From Bacteroidales bacterium UBA1195 (GTDB lineage Bacteria > Bacteroidota > Bacteroidia > Bacteroidales > WCHB1-69), in assembly GCA_002309855.1 (NCBI GenBank), contig DBYD01000053.1, positions 16,805-76,854 on the forward strand: a stretch of DNA of 60,050 bases, given 5' to 3'. Positions within the stretch are counted from its first letter, which is position 1. Each line of letters begins with the position of its first letter. The position numbers were made by a program, and so were the translations under genes. The notes under the pieces were generated by a model, which did not search any database, was not told the origin of the DNA, and worked only from the letters and a program-made list of their open reading frames with translations. Below, in pieces: positions 1 to 9,273 of this stretch.

Positions 1-1862
1 TTATCTAGAGTCACACTAACTCCAGGCTTATAATCAAAAAGTTCTTCAACCAAATGTTTAACAACAATGTTGTTTAATTTATATATTACAGGCTTTTCCT
101 TGAATTGTTTCGTGTTCTCATCATATTCTATATGATCAGATTCACCATGAATTAAACTTAGAATATAAAAAGCATCAGGAATCATTTTCCCTTTTCCCTC
201 AGCAAATTCCATTTTGTCTCGTGTCCCTTTGTCGCGAATATTAGCAAATTCATTTTTGTCTGTTTCATTATCAAAGCTGTCATATACTTTTTTTTCTGTT
301 GCGATTCGTATTGCAAGACTAATTGCATATGGATCATAAACAGGTTGGTCTGATAAGTATTTATTAAGCTCATCAAGTAAATATTCAAATAAATTAGTTC
401 CCTCGCCCCAATTTTCTCTAACTTTATTTTTACTTCTTGTTTGGTTTATTTCAACGAGTTTGTCTTTTATATTTGGCAAAACTGGATTATAATGGAAACA
501 GTGTTTTGACAATTCATTCCATAACTGTTTCTCATCACCTTCATCCTTGTGGTTTAACTCTTGTCGAAATGCAATAAAAGTTTTCATCTCATTACTCGCT
601 CGCGCAGTCACATCTTTCAGATAAGACACTTTTAGCATCTTTTTCCCAAATGTGTAACTTCGGAAATATTTCGGATCTAAATGTGTGAAAATCCCGACAA
701 ACAGCCTTGAGCCAACCTTTTCCGCATAATTAATCAAATGAGTAAGATAATATTGTGCAGCCAATACATTGGCGTCATCAAGGTAATCAAAAACTTCGTC
801 AATCAACAAAAGATAAGCCTTTTTTGGTTTCAAGCTTGCTTTGAAAGCTTGCAATCTCACCGTAAAAGTTAGAATATCTCTTTGCCCGTTAGAAACAACG
901 TCTGCGTACGGGAATTCAACGACTAATTTCCTAGGGTCTTCTACTGTTTTCCCAGCAATTTCTTTTGATTTGATTTCTTTCCATGTGGAATTCAAATCAC
1001 TAATATTTTTGTCTAATTCTGTTTTAAAAGATATGTACTCTTCATATTTAAAGTAAGCTTTTATGTTAGCCTTATTATGATTGAAAAAATCAATAACCTG
1101 AATAATATCTGTAAATGCTTCAATATCTGATTTTCCGTTACAAAACACCCTTTTCAAATGCGAATAAGCGTCGTTAACATTTATTTCTGAAAAAATAGAA
1201 GTATCTACTGTACTTTTTATTCTTTCTACAGTTTCTTTTTCATTTATAGCATTTAGCTCTTTCTTAATTGATTCAATTAGTGCACCAACTTTCTTCCCTC
1301 CCATTTTAGTAATGGAATTATCTACGTCTTTATCACAAAACAGCAATAACCTTTCTTTATCCTTAAAGAAAGCAGATAGGTTATTTAGAATTTTTCCATT
1401 TTTTCCAAAAGCTGCTTTTTCTTCACTATATTTATAATACAGCACCACTTTTGGAGGGATACTTCTGATTTCAATATCCTTGATGTCAAGATATCCTCGT
1501 GTATTACTATATGCGCCCAAATTTTGGGATACAGCCTTAGAATAAAGATCACAATGAATAGCCTTACATATAAAATGATTATTTATTTCGTTCTTGCGAC
1601 TGTTTGCTGTATAAGAGGTACCGTTATAAACTATTGTTAGTTCACTGTCAAGGGTTTCATCTTGTTTATATTTGTTTTCTTTTTCCACATCTATTTTATT
1701 TGAGCGTAAAGACTCAAAAGCTGCGGTTAAAGAACTCTTACCCCATCCATTAGGGGCAACAAGCAAATTCACTTTATTAGGGAGAATGCTAACTTTTATG
1801 GGTTGCGGAGTGTCTCCAAAACCTTTGATATTCCTTACTCGAATTTCAGATATTTCGTCCAT
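1..1862 (-). CDS. SMC/ABC-like AAA ATPase of the type I R-M locus (partial, runs off window)
   Basis: The minus frame is open from the ATG at 1862 to the window edge: about 620 codons with no stop, so the C-terminus is missing. Walker A is APNGWGKSS (residues 36-44), an ABC-type signature SNGQR is at 324-328, Walker B LLLIDE ends at D355-E356, and a switch histidine (FTHLD) is at 394. This is the arrangement of RecF/SMC-like AAA ATPases, with a helical insert between the halves and at least 220 residues after Walker B. It starts 11 nt after the hsdS stop and is probably co-transcribed. I infer a defence accessory ATPase, comparable in role to Rlo-type proteins that accompany type I systems. 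The function is not proven, and an effector domain could lie beyond the edge. The stretch is AT-rich compared with hsdM. Confidence 0.8.
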   Translation of the reverse strand, partial: MDEISEIRVRNIKGFGDTPQPIKVSILPNKVNLLVAPNGWGKSSLTAAFESLRSNKIDVEKENKYKQDETLDSELTIVYNGTSYTANSRKNEINNHFICKAIHCDLYSKAVSQNLGAYSNTRGYLDIKDIEIRSIPPKVVLYYKYSEEKAAFGKNGKILNNLSAFFKDKERLLLFCDKDVDNSITKMGGKKVGALIESIKKELNAINEKETVERIKSTVDTSIFSEINVNDAYSHLKRVFCNGKSDIEAFTDIIQVIDFFNHNKANIKAYFKYEEYISFKTELDKNISDLNSTWKEIKSKEIAGKTVEDPRKLVVEFPYADVVSNGQRDILTFTVRLQAFKASLKPKKAYLLLIDEVFDYLDDANVLAAQYYLTHLINYAEKVGSRLFVGIFTHLDPKYFRSYTFGKKMLKVSYLKDVTARASNEMKTFIAFRQELNHKDEGDEKQLWNELSKHCFHYNPVLPNIKDKLVEINQTRSKNKVRENWGEGTNLFEYLLDELNKYLSDQPVYDPYAISLAIRIATEKKVYDSFDNETDKNEFANIRDKGTRDKMEFAEGKGKMIPDAFYILSLIHGESDHIEYDENTKQFKEKPVIYKLNNIVVKHLVEELFDYKPGVSVTLD

Positions 1863-1873
1863 ATGATTTGTAT

Positions 1874-3001
1874 TTATTCTTCCAAACTTCCCCGAATCAA
1901 CACAGGGCATATAATTTTGAGTTGTTCTTTGAGTGCTTCTGCTATCCGCTTTCGCTCAATGTAACTATCGTAAATATTAACTATTGCTTGCTGAACCTTT
2001 ATATCGGGAAGAGGTATTTTATAATCAGCCAAATCATCATAACTCAAAAACTCATAAGCACTGCCTGTTGAACGTGTATAAACATATCTTCCGAATTCTG
2101 GGCGAACAAGCCACATCATAAGATATTTGGGTAGCAAAACTGATTCATCTTTAACAAATATTATGTCATACACAGAAGAAACAACACAATCTTCACCGTC
2201 TCTATATGCCACTGCAACATTGTCATTGTTTAATTGAGTGCAATATGCAATGTCTCCTCTCCGAACAATTCTACGTCCATATAGATTTGAATTAGATCTT
2301 TGTGGTGTAATGAATTGTTTTTGAATGTTTATTCCTTGTTCTAATTGAACTTGACCGTTGTCGTTAATCTCATTTCTTTTAGCTATATAATCTCCTACAC
2401 GAACCATCTTTTGAGGATGATTCTTTCGATAATCTCTTCTCAAAGATTCAATATATCCATCGCAAACCATCTTCAATTCCTCCACCTTGCTTTGATAGGC
2501 AGCGAGGTTCTTTTGCAGTGCCAGATAAACATCAACGTATTTGCGCTGCTGCTCTATGGAAGGGAGAGTGATGTCAATGTCGCAAAGATCTGACCAATTG
2601 AAGAATTCCGTTGAACTACCCCATGAATTAGTGATAACATATCGATCAAACTCTGCCCTACAAAAATAAAGGTACAGCCATTCTTTCAATACTATTTCGG
2701 AGCAGTCTTCTTTGACTTGAAACACAACATAGTCTTCTGTAAATATATGTGGCTTTGAATCATAATTATATGTTATGCTAAATTTGCTGCCGTTTCGAGA
2801 AGTTCGGTGATTGAACACAAAGAAACCAGGCCTGACAATTTGAAACTTTGTCAAATCACGTCCATTTAGGTCTGCTTTTGACTTCATCATCTCTTTCAGA
2901 TTGTTGATGCCTCTGACATCTTCAATACCAAAGATGCCATCGGAGTTTCTTTCATCTGATAGTTCAATGAGTTTTCCCAGTTTATATTTAGTCAATCCCA
3001 T
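1874..3001 (-). CDS. hsdS: Type I restriction-modification specificity subunit HsdS
   Basis: HsdS is the DNA-recognition subunit of a type I restriction-modification complex; it binds HsdM and chooses the bipartite target. The protein (about 375 aa) shows two target-recognition domains, each followed by a conserved helical spacer: one near residues 145-180 (IEQQRKYVDVYLALQKNLAA) and one at the C-terminus (KVQQAIVNIYDSYIERKRIA). An upstream in-frame start at 3028 exists, but the ATG at 3001 (MGLTKYKLG) fits HsdS N-termini better. It overlaps the hsdM end by 14 nt, which suggests translational coupling. No inverted second hsdS copy is present, so recombinational phase switching is not supported here. 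Confidence 0.9.
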   Translation of the reverse strand: MGLTKYKLGKLIELSDERNSDGIFGIEDVRGINNLKEMMKSKADLNGRDLTKFQIVRPGFFVFNHRTSRNGSKFSITYNYDSKPHIFTEDYVVFQVKEDCSEIVLKEWLYLYFCRAEFDRYVITNSWGSSTEFFNWSDLCDIDITLPSIEQQRKYVDVYLALQKNLAAYQSKVEELKMVCDGYIESLRRDYRKNHPQKMVRVGDYIAKRNEINDNGQVQLEQGINIQKQFITPQRSNSNLYGRRIVRRGDIAYCTQLNNDNVAVAYRDGEDCVVSSVYDIIFVKDESVLLPKYLMMWLVRPEFGRYVYTRSTGSAYEFLSYDDLADYKIPLPDIKVQQAIVNIYDSYIERKRIAEALKEQLKIICPVLIRGSLEE

Positions 3002-4598
3002 AGCCAATACCTTTAAAAGCCTCTTCAAGCATACGTTGTGATTCCTTTTCGCGCTGCATCAGATACTTCATCTCTTGTTGAATGCGGGCCATCTCCTTGG
3101 GATAGTCAATCTCCAAGTCGTGGTCGATGAACTCTATATACTTGCTTGGCACCAGCGTCCAGTTGTTCTTCTCTATCTCATCAATACCCACACTTCTGTA
3201 TAATTCTGGTTCCGCAAAATTCTTTCCATTGGTACCAACAGCTTGCCATTCGTGATACAAGTCAGTTACCCGCTGTATCTGCTCCGTAATCAGTTGTACT
3301 TTCTTTTTCTGCTCGCCTTTTACGGGATTTTCCGTCCAGCGGCGCAAGTCCATAAAGAGGATTTCATGCTCACGGTTGCGCAGCTCGCGCCCGTGGTATT
3401 TGCCGCCCTTCTTGTTCTGGTTCAGAATCCAAAAGGTAACGCTGATATCCGTAGTGATGAACAGCTCTCTGGGTAGGATGATGATGGCTTCCACCTTGTC
3501 GTTCTCAATCAATTTCTTGCGAATCTCAACGGCATCGGTATCACCCAAAGCGCCATTGGCCAGCAGGAATCCAGCCACACCTGTCAACGGTTTCAGGTGC
3601 GAGAGCATGTGCAGAATCCAAGCGTAGTTGGCGTTGCTCTCGGGTGGCGTTCCGTAATCTGTCCAACGAGCATCGGTGCTCAGGCTGTCGTCCCACCAGC
3701 CTTTGAGGTTGAAGGGCGGATTGGCCATGATATAGTCGAAATACAGCCCCTTGTGCAAGTCGTTTGTGAACGACGAATCGCTCTCGCTGCCCAAGTTATG
3801 GCTGATGCCGCGCAGGGCAAGGTTCATTTTAGCCAAACGATAGGTGGCGGCTTCTTTCTCCTGCCCATACACATTGATGCGGCTGATGTCGCCTTGCTTC
3901 GACTTCACCAGTTCCGAGCTTTGGATAAACATACCGCCCGAACCGCAGCAGGGGTCGTAGAGTGTGCCGTCGAAAGGCTCGATCACCGTGGCAATGAGCT
4001 GCACCACGTCGTGGGGTGTGTAGAACTCGCCTTCCTCCTTGGTGGCGTTCACGGCAAACTCTTTCAGGAAATACTCATACACGCGACCAATCAGGTCTTT
4101 CTCCTCGCCGAAGGTCTTGTGGCTAATCTTGTTCACCTCGTCCACCACCTTCTTGATGTCGTTGGCACCGAGGTTGCGCTGGGTGAACGTGCCTTCCACG
4201 AAGCAACCCTTCAGCGAAGGATTCGTTTCGGCAATGCTTTTCAGCGCCTGGTCGAGGGCGACATTCAGATGAGGAGCAGCCGTATCGATGATGGTTGACC
4301 AGCGCGACTCCTTGGGGAGGTCGAATGTGCCATCAGCAAAGGTAGCATCCTCGAAGAAAGCCTTCTGAATCTCCTCATTGTCAGGGTCAAGTCCTTCCTC
4401 GATGAGCCTCTTGCGCAGGTTGGCGATGCCATCCTCATATTTCTCTCCGATAAAACGAAGAAACACAAGCGTCAGCATCATATCTCGCTTCTCGAAGAAT
4501 GAACCTGAGTTCTTTGCGTTCCTCAATATATCCCTGCACTTGAACAGGATGTTGTCAAGGTTGAGGGTTTCTTCGTTCTTTGTTGATCTCTTTGCCAT
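2988..4598 (-). CDS. hsdM: Type I restriction-modification DNA N6-adenine methyltransferase HsdM
   Basis: HsdM transfers a methyl group from S-adenosylmethionine to adenine in the HsdS-defined target. The 536-aa protein has the N-terminal HsdM helical domain (residues about 10-130). The SAM-binding motif DPCCGSGG starts at D215 and the catalytic NPPF motif is at 293-296, both as in N6-adenine methyltransferases. The length is usual for the family. It lies between the GIY-YIG gene (13 nt upstream) and hsdS (overlapping) in a leftward operon. HsdR, the helicase-nuclease, is not in the window and may lie beyond the left edge. Confidence 0.95.
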   Translation of the reverse strand: MAKRSTKNEETLNLDNILFKCRDILRNAKNSGSFFEKRDMMLTLVFLRFIGEKYEDGIANLRKRLIEEGLDPDNEEIQKAFFEDATFADGTFDLPKESRWSTIIDTAAPHLNVALDQALKSIAETNPSLKGCFVEGTFTQRNLGANDIKKVVDEVNKISHKTFGEEKDLIGRVYEYFLKEFAVNATKEEGEFYTPHDVVQLIATVIEPFDGTLYDPCCGSGGMFIQSSELVKSKQGDISRINVYGQEKEAATYRLAKMNLALRGISHNLGSESDSSFTNDLHKGLYFDYIMANPPFNLKGWWDDSLSTDARWTDYGTPPESNANYAWILHMLSHLKPLTGVAGFLLANGALGDTDAVEIRKKLIENDKVEAIIILPRELFITTDISVTFWILNQNKKGGKYHGRELRNREHEILFMDLRRWTENPVKGEQKKKVQLITEQIQRVTDLYHEWQAVGTNGKNFAEPELYRSVGIDEIEKNNWTLVPSKYIEFIDHDLEIDYPKEMARIQQEMKYLMQREKESQRMLEEAFKGIGYGID

Positions 4599-4611
4599 AA
4601 CTCATAATTAT

Positions 4612-5277
4612 TTATTTCTCCCTCTCCAATCTGATCTCCCACAACGTCTTTCCTTGATAGCTGAAATACTTCGGGCCTTGGTAAGATTCGCTCTTGTTGT
4701 GCATTTCTTCGGGCAGGTAGGTGCCGCAGAAAGCGGAGAGGCTCCAGAGGCGGCCTTCATACTCCACCTTGTTTTTGCCTGCTACTTTTACAGGAAGGTT
4801 CAGCGCATCGAATATGACAGTGTCACCTACATTCAGGCCAATCATGCTGAAATCAAAAGCTTTGCGGATTTCCTTTTTCTCTTCCTTCTCTTTGATTTTC
4901 TGACCTTCCACAATTGGATAAATCTGATAAGGCTTATCCGCATCATACCGCATGATGACGGCGTCCTCAATAGCACAAGCTATATCCATAAAAATGTCAA
5001 GCGCCACCTGTGGGTCAACATTGAAAAATTCCCGATTCTGGCGGATGCGCAAGTCGGTGAGACGGTCGATCGTCTTATGCACCAACTTTTCAACCTCACC
5101 ATATTTGACAGTTTTCATAGTGGCATAAATGTCGAATGGAAGCGGTACGGCGGTGTTGTCCAACTCTTTCGAACGGACATCCACCGGGCGCGAACTCTTG
5201 CCAATCTTCACCCAATCCTCCTTAAAACTCGGATTTGTCAGGATATAGACATACCCTTCTTGCGGCTCTTTTGTCAT
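4612..5277 (-). CDS. GIY-YIG nuclease (T5orf172/MUG113 type) with C-terminal DUF4357/RAMA-like domain
   Basis: The N-terminus carries a GIY-YIG-like core of the T5orf172 kind: YVYIL (residues 9-13) followed by VKIGKSSRPVDVR, then an ELDNTAVPLPF block. The C-terminal 80 residues (…VEYEGRLWSLSAF…GPKYFSYQGKTLWEIR) resemble the DUF4357/RAMA type of module found in restriction-associated proteins. It is the first gene of the leftward hsd operon, 13 nt before hsdM, so a role linked to the R-M system, such as an accessory nuclease or a modification reader, is a reasonable inference. Whether the nuclease site is active cannot be judged from sequence reading alone. Confidence 0.75.
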   Translation of the reverse strand: MTKEPQEGYVYILTNPSFKEDWVKIGKSSRPVDVRSKELDNTAVPLPFDIYATMKTVKYGEVEKLVHKTIDRLTDLRIRQNREFFNVDPQVALDIFMDIACAIEDAVIMRYDADKPYQIYPIVEGQKIKEKEEKKEIRKAFDFSMIGLNVGDTVIFDALNLPVKVAGKNKVEYEGRLWSLSAFCGTYLPEEMHNKSESYQGPKYFSYQGKTLWEIRLEREK

Positions 5278-5656
5278 AATTAATGATATTGCAATTTTAC
5301 TCTTGTATCTTCGTTAAAACCTGCCATAGTTGCTGTGTATAACACACGTCTCGCATTTTAGTATAACTATCTACATTTCAGAAATACAAAATGCAAAACT
5401 ATTACGTCATCCTTAACGTTTTTCCTCTTATAAAAAACAACAATTTATTTACACTCAATCAAATACATTTCACGCAAAAAAACGCGAAACCAATTCACAA
5501 AATTACACACAATCCCAACACAAACCTAAAAGAAATTTAATAACCTGTCAAATAAAAATAAAATAAATTTATTTTCAATAATTTACAATCAGGCATCAAG
5601 CAAGTCTTTACAGCATCCACAATATAACAAAAGCAGCCACGTTTGGAAAAACTATT
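5278..5656. other. Intergenic stretch without a recognised gene
   Basis: This AT-rich 379-bp stretch separates the leftward hsd operon from rightward genes and should hold the hsd promoter. I see no convincing ORF, tRNA or strong terminator hairpin in it. Confidence 0.5.
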
Positions 5657-5818
5657 ATGAATTTCAGAACCGACAAACGGACGTTGACATGTTTTACGGC
5701 GGGCATTCTGGTTGGGGTACAGGTGTTTGCGGAACCGGTGAACGCCCACATCCTTATAGGCACAGCCATCTGCATCGCCGCAGTCCTGTTCATGGTGGCA
5801 AGCGAGCGGAAAAAATGA
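5657..5818 (+). CDS. Small hydrophobic protein, 53 aa
   Basis: ATG at 5657, TGA at 5816-5818. The product starts MNFRTDKRTLTCFTAG and has two hydrophobic stretches (about residues 13-25 and 30-47, the second LIGTAICIAAVLFMVA), ending in a basic SERKK tail. It resembles a small inner-membrane protein. It lies alone between the hsd operon and the GltS-like gene. The even hydrophobic pattern and higher GC than its surroundings favour a real gene, but it is short and I do not recognise a family. Confidence 0.5.
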   Translation: MNFRTDKRTLTCFTAGILVGVQVFAEPVNAHILIGTAICIAAVLFMVASERKK

Positions 5819-5972
5819 GCTGTTGCTTAAAAAAAATTTGAAGTGTGTAACATAGTGTTATCCGTTCCGCTGCCGAAAAAAATAATTCTTCCTGCATAAT
5901 ATACGCCCGTTTTTCGCGTTTTGAAATATTCGCATTAAAGATTAATATGCAAGCATTATAAAAAAAAAGATT
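5819..5972. other. Intergenic leader upstream of gltS-like gene
   Basis: About 150 bp of AT-rich DNA that should contain the promoter of the carrier gene. No clear TAnnTTTG box or hairpin was found. Confidence 0.35.
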
Positions 5973-7361
5973 ATGTCTTCCTTTGCAAACCCTGCCGCAT
6001 GGGCATGGCTCATCCAGTTCTTCATCATTGTCGTGGCATTGCTACTTGCCAATCTGATCCGGCGCAAAGTCTCCATTTTCAGGCGCAGCCTGCTCCCATC
6101 CGCCCTGCTGGCAGGGCTGCTGATCCTCTGCCTGAAGCCGTTCGGTTTCTTTGCCACCATGGTAGACAAGGCCTCAATGGAAATCATCACCTACCACATG
6201 CTCGGTCTCGGATTTGTCGCCATGGCCTTGAAAAACAAAAAACTGAAAAGTGCCACCTCCACCATCAAGGTAATTGAGACAGGCGCCGTCACCGCCAGCA
6301 CCTACATCATCCAGGGACTGGTGGGGCTGCTCATCACCGTGCCGCTTTTTCTCTGGTGGAACCATTCCGGCTTCTTTTATGCCTCCGGCCTGCTGCTGCC
6401 CATGGGATACGGGCAGGGACCGGGCCAGGCGCTCAACTTCGGGGTAACCTTCACCTCCTGGGCCGAAGGGGAAGGACTTGTGTTCCACGGTTCCGACTTC
6501 GGGCTCAGCATCGCGGCCATCGGATTCATTGTCGGCAGCCTTGTCGGGGTAATCTACATGAACATCCTGCGCCGGCGCGGCAAGCTGAAAATCAGGGAGG
6601 GTGTGGTCACCGAGCATTACACACTCGCAGACTACGAATCGGAAGGGGAAATTCCCCATTCCGAGTCCATCGACAAACTCACCGTGCAGCTCTGCCTGGT
6701 GCTGCTGGTCTATGCGCTGGTCTTTCTCCTCATGTACGGCTTCCAGCAACTTGATTTGGGCAATTTCGGCGTCAAGACGCTCAAGCCGCTTGTATGGGGA
6801 TTCAACTTTCTGTGGGGCACGCTTTTAGGCGTGTTGGTACGCTGGATTATCGGAAGATTGCGGAAAAGCAACCTCATGAGCCGCGAATACATCAACAATT
6901 TCACACTGGACCGCATAGCCGGCACCTGTTTCGACTTCATGATTGTCGCCGGCACCGCCGCCATAGATTTCAACAACCTGCGCGGGCTATGGCTGCCGCT
7001 CATCCTGGTCTGTGCAGCAGGCGCCGCCGTCACCTTCCTCTATCTGCTGCGCTGCTGCCGCAAACTCTATCCGGACTATCTCTACGAAGGCTTCTTCTCG
7101 ATGTTCGGCATGCTCACCGGCACCGCCAGCAACGGCATGATCCTGCTCCGCGAAATCGACCCCCGTTTCGAGACACCGGCCGCCAACAACCTGGTGCTCC
7201 AGACCATTCCGGCATTGGCTTTCGGCTTCCCTGTGCTGCTGTTGATGGGCTTCGCCCCGCAAAGCATGAAAAACACCCTCGTCACCATGGGCATCATGGC
7301 TGTAGCGCTGCTGCTGTTCGGGCTCTTCATCTTCAGGAAAAGAAAGAAACAGATACAATAG
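5973..7361 (+). CDS. GltS-like sodium:glutamate (organic acid) symporter family protein
   Basis: A 462-aa polytopic membrane protein with about ten to twelve hydrophobic segments. It has the GltS-like glycine-rich re-entrant motifs in each half: GYGQGPGQALNFG in the first, and MLTGTASNGMILLREIDP in the second. A hydrophilic cytoplasmic loop (residues about 195-230) separates the halves. By family it would couple Na+ entry to uptake of glutamate or a related anion across the inner membrane. The substrate is not certain, because Bacteroidota have diverged GltS paralogues. The outer-membrane barrel gene follows 20 nt downstream, so the two are probably one transcript. Confidence 0.8.
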   Translation: MSSFANPAAWAWLIQFFIIVVALLLANLIRRKVSIFRRSLLPSALLAGLLILCLKPFGFFATMVDKASMEIITYHMLGLGFVAMALKNKKLKSATSTIKVIETGAVTASTYIIQGLVGLLITVPLFLWWNHSGFFYASGLLLPMGYGQGPGQALNFGVTFTSWAEGEGLVFHGSDFGLSIAAIGFIVGSLVGVIYMNILRRRGKLKIREGVVTEHYTLADYESEGEIPHSESIDKLTVQLCLVLLVYALVFLLMYGFQQLDLGNFGVKTLKPLVWGFNFLWGTLLGVLVRWIIGRLRKSNLMSREYINNFTLDRIAGTCFDFMIVAGTAAIDFNNLRGLWLPLILVCAAGAAVTFLYLLRCCRKLYPDYLYEGFFSMFGMLTGTASNGMILLREIDPRFETPAANNLVLQTIPALAFGFPVLLLMGFAPQSMKNTLVTMGIMAVALLLFGLFIFRKRKKQIQ

Positions 7362-7381
7362 AAACAAATAGTCCGTGAATT

Positions 7382-8731
7382 ATGAAAAAGTTAATTGTCA
7401 CCTCCCTGCTTCTGCCCTTGGCGTTGACCCTTCCGGCACAGGAGAAACATGTGCGAAAGGGCTGGACATTCGGCGTGCTTCCCAGCGTCGCCTACGATGC
7501 AGACCTCGGGCTGCAGTACGGCGCACTGACCAACATCTACTATTTCGGTGACGGCTCCACCTATCCCGAATATCTGCATTCCTTTTACGCTGAGGCGGCC
7601 TACACCACCAAGCATTTCGGCATTTTCCGCTTCGCCTACGATTCCAAATATCTGATTCCGAAGCACCGCCTGAGCATCGACCTCACATATCTGCCCGACC
7701 AGATGTGCGACTTCTACGGTTACAACGGCTACAGTTCCTATCATTTTCCCGAATATTCCACGCAGAACGACCTGAGATACATATCCCGCGCCTACTACAA
7801 ATACCGCCGCGACCTCTTCCGCCTTTCGGCTGACCTGCAAGGCTCCATCGCCAAGAACCTGTTCTGGAACACAGGCATCGGCCTGCTGCATTTCGGTGTC
7901 GGTCCGGTGGATGTAAAAAGACTCAACTCCTTCACGAAAAAAAAGGAGAAACAGCTCCCCGACACCATAACCCTCTTCGACCAATATGTGGCGCTCGGCT
8001 ATATCAGTCAGGATGAAGCCTCCGGCGGACTACACCCATATCTGCACGCAGGAATCACCTACGATACACGCGACCGCCAGCAGAACCCCACACACGGCGC
8101 ACATGCCGACGCCTTCCTGACCTATTATGCTGGGCTTGGACGGATGGGCGATTTCAACAATCTGAAACTGAACCTTAACTGGAGGAATTACCTGCCAATT
8201 GCATCAGACCGTCTTATTTTCGCCTACCGGATCGGAACGCAGCTCAATCTCGCAGGTGACTGCCCCTTCTACCTCAACACATACCTGAACCAGCTCTATA
8301 TGCAGCGCGTGGTCTACGAAGGGCTCGGCGGTGCGAATTCCATACGGGGAATGATGCGGAACCGTGTTCTTGCACGCGGGGTGGCATTTGCAAACTTCGA
8401 GTTCAGGGCGCAGCTTTTCAGTTTCAAGGTGAAGAAGAACATGTTCTATGTCGGACTCAATCCCTTCATGGATGCCGGAATGGTTGTGCAGCCATACGAC
8501 CGCGTTGCCACCGACCCGTGGCTGTTTGTTCTGGCTGATCCGAATCCTGAAAACCCGGATGCCTTCTACGATGAAAGCCGGCTTTATTCTCCTCATCTCA
8601 CCGGAGGCTGCGGCCTGAAGGTGGCCATGAACGACAACTTCGTCCTAAGCATTGACTGGGCGACAGCCTTCGACAGGCAGGACAACGGCAAGTTCAGCAA
8701 CCTTTACATCAAGATGGGATACATGTTCTGA
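7382..8731 (+). CDS. BamA/TamA-family outer-membrane beta-barrel protein
   Basis: 449 aa with a cleavable signal peptide (MKKLIVTSLLLPLALTLPAQ). The rest alternates aromatic and polar residues as in beta-strands and ends in an aromatic residue (…YIKMGYMF), the usual C-terminal barrel signature. Internal features such as GLGGANSIRGM (the 'RG' region of Omp85-type barrels) place it in the surface-antigen/BamA-like barrel group without POTRA domains. It would sit in the outer membrane. Its gene follows the GltS-like carrier closely. Substrate or partner is unknown. Confidence 0.75.
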   Translation: MKKLIVTSLLLPLALTLPAQEKHVRKGWTFGVLPSVAYDADLGLQYGALTNIYYFGDGSTYPEYLHSFYAEAAYTTKHFGIFRFAYDSKYLIPKHRLSIDLTYLPDQMCDFYGYNGYSSYHFPEYSTQNDLRYISRAYYKYRRDLFRLSADLQGSIAKNLFWNTGIGLLHFGVGPVDVKRLNSFTKKKEKQLPDTITLFDQYVALGYISQDEASGGLHPYLHAGITYDTRDRQQNPTHGAHADAFLTYYAGLGRMGDFNNLKLNLNWRNYLPIASDRLIFAYRIGTQLNLAGDCPFYLNTYLNQLYMQRVVYEGLGGANSIRGMMRNRVLARGVAFANFEFRAQLFSFKVKKNMFYVGLNPFMDAGMVVQPYDRVATDPWLFVLADPNPENPDAFYDESRLYSPHLTGGCGLKVAMNDNFVLSIDWATAFDRQDNGKFSNLYIKMGYMF

Positions 8732-8794
8732 AGAATTTTCACAAACAGAACCGAAAAAAAAGGCACAATCTGCAAAACATATTGGAATTTCAAG

Positions 8795-8802
8795 TACTTT
8801 TG
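8795..8802 (+). promoter_or_regulatory. Bacteroidetes -7 promoter box (TACTTTTG)
   Basis: TACTTTTG matches the Bacteroidetes -7 consensus TAnnTTTG and lies 41 nt upstream of the TonB-domain gene start. No good -33 TTTG was found at the usual distance. Confidence 0.5.
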
Positions 8803-8843
8803 CAGTTTAAAGGAAAGAATTTTTAACATCAAAAAACACACAC

Positions 8844-9251
8844 ATGAAAAAGTTATTCACCCTGCTGCTGTTCACCGCAGCCGTTTCCATGGCTTACGCC
8901 CAACAACCCGCCTCGAACAACAACACCGATGATGATGTCATTTTCTCCGTTGTGGAAAATGAGCCCGAATACCCGGGCGGAGAGAAAGCCCTGTACAATT
9001 ACATCATCAAAAATGTCAAATACCCGAAATCCGCCCTTGACAAAGGAATCGAAGGAACAGTTATTGTTGAATTTGTGGTGGAGAAAAACGGGAAAATCAG
9101 CAACGTTAAGGCTGTAAAAAGCGTATCACCGGAACTGGACGCGGAAGCGATCCGGGTGGTCTCCAAAATGCCGAAATGGAAACCCGGAGTCCAGAGAGGT
9201 GAGAAAGTGCGTTCAAGATGGCGTCTGCCCATACATTTCCAACTGCATTAA
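8844..9251 (+). CDS. Stand-alone TonB C-terminal-domain periplasmic protein
   Basis: 135 aa: a signal peptide (MKKLFTLLLFTAAVSMAYA), a short linker, then one TonB C-terminal domain (residues about 38-133). The typical pattern is present: YPGGEKALYNYI, then ALDKGIEGTVIVEFVV, ending RSRWRLPIHFQL. Classical TonB has an N-terminal membrane anchor and a proline-rich spacer; both are missing, so the product should be a free periplasmic domain. It has its own -7 box and lies 22 nt before the GH2 gene. A role in coupling an outer-membrane receptor is possible but unproven. Confidence 0.85.
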   Translation: MKKLFTLLLFTAAVSMAYAQQPASNNNTDDDVIFSVVENEPEYPGGEKALYNYIIKNVKYPKSALDKGIEGTVIVEFVVEKNGKISNVKAVKSVSPELDAEAIRVVSKMPKWKPGVQRGEKVRSRWRLPIHFQLH

Positions 9252-9273
9252 TGCAACTGATGAAGGCCACATC

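Noticed and set aside
1874..3001. Phase-variable hsdS by inversion
   Set aside because: No second hsdS fragment, inverted repeat pair or recombinase gene is seen around the locus.
3597..4298. 233-aa rightward reading frame inside hsdM
   Set aside because: It is the antisense shadow of the conserved methyltransferase gene, with histidine/valine-rich translation and no family features.
9199..9273. Longer N-terminus of the GH2 enzyme
   Set aside because: The extension lies inside the TonB-domain gene and would hide the signal peptide; the ATG at 9274 is after the TonB stop.
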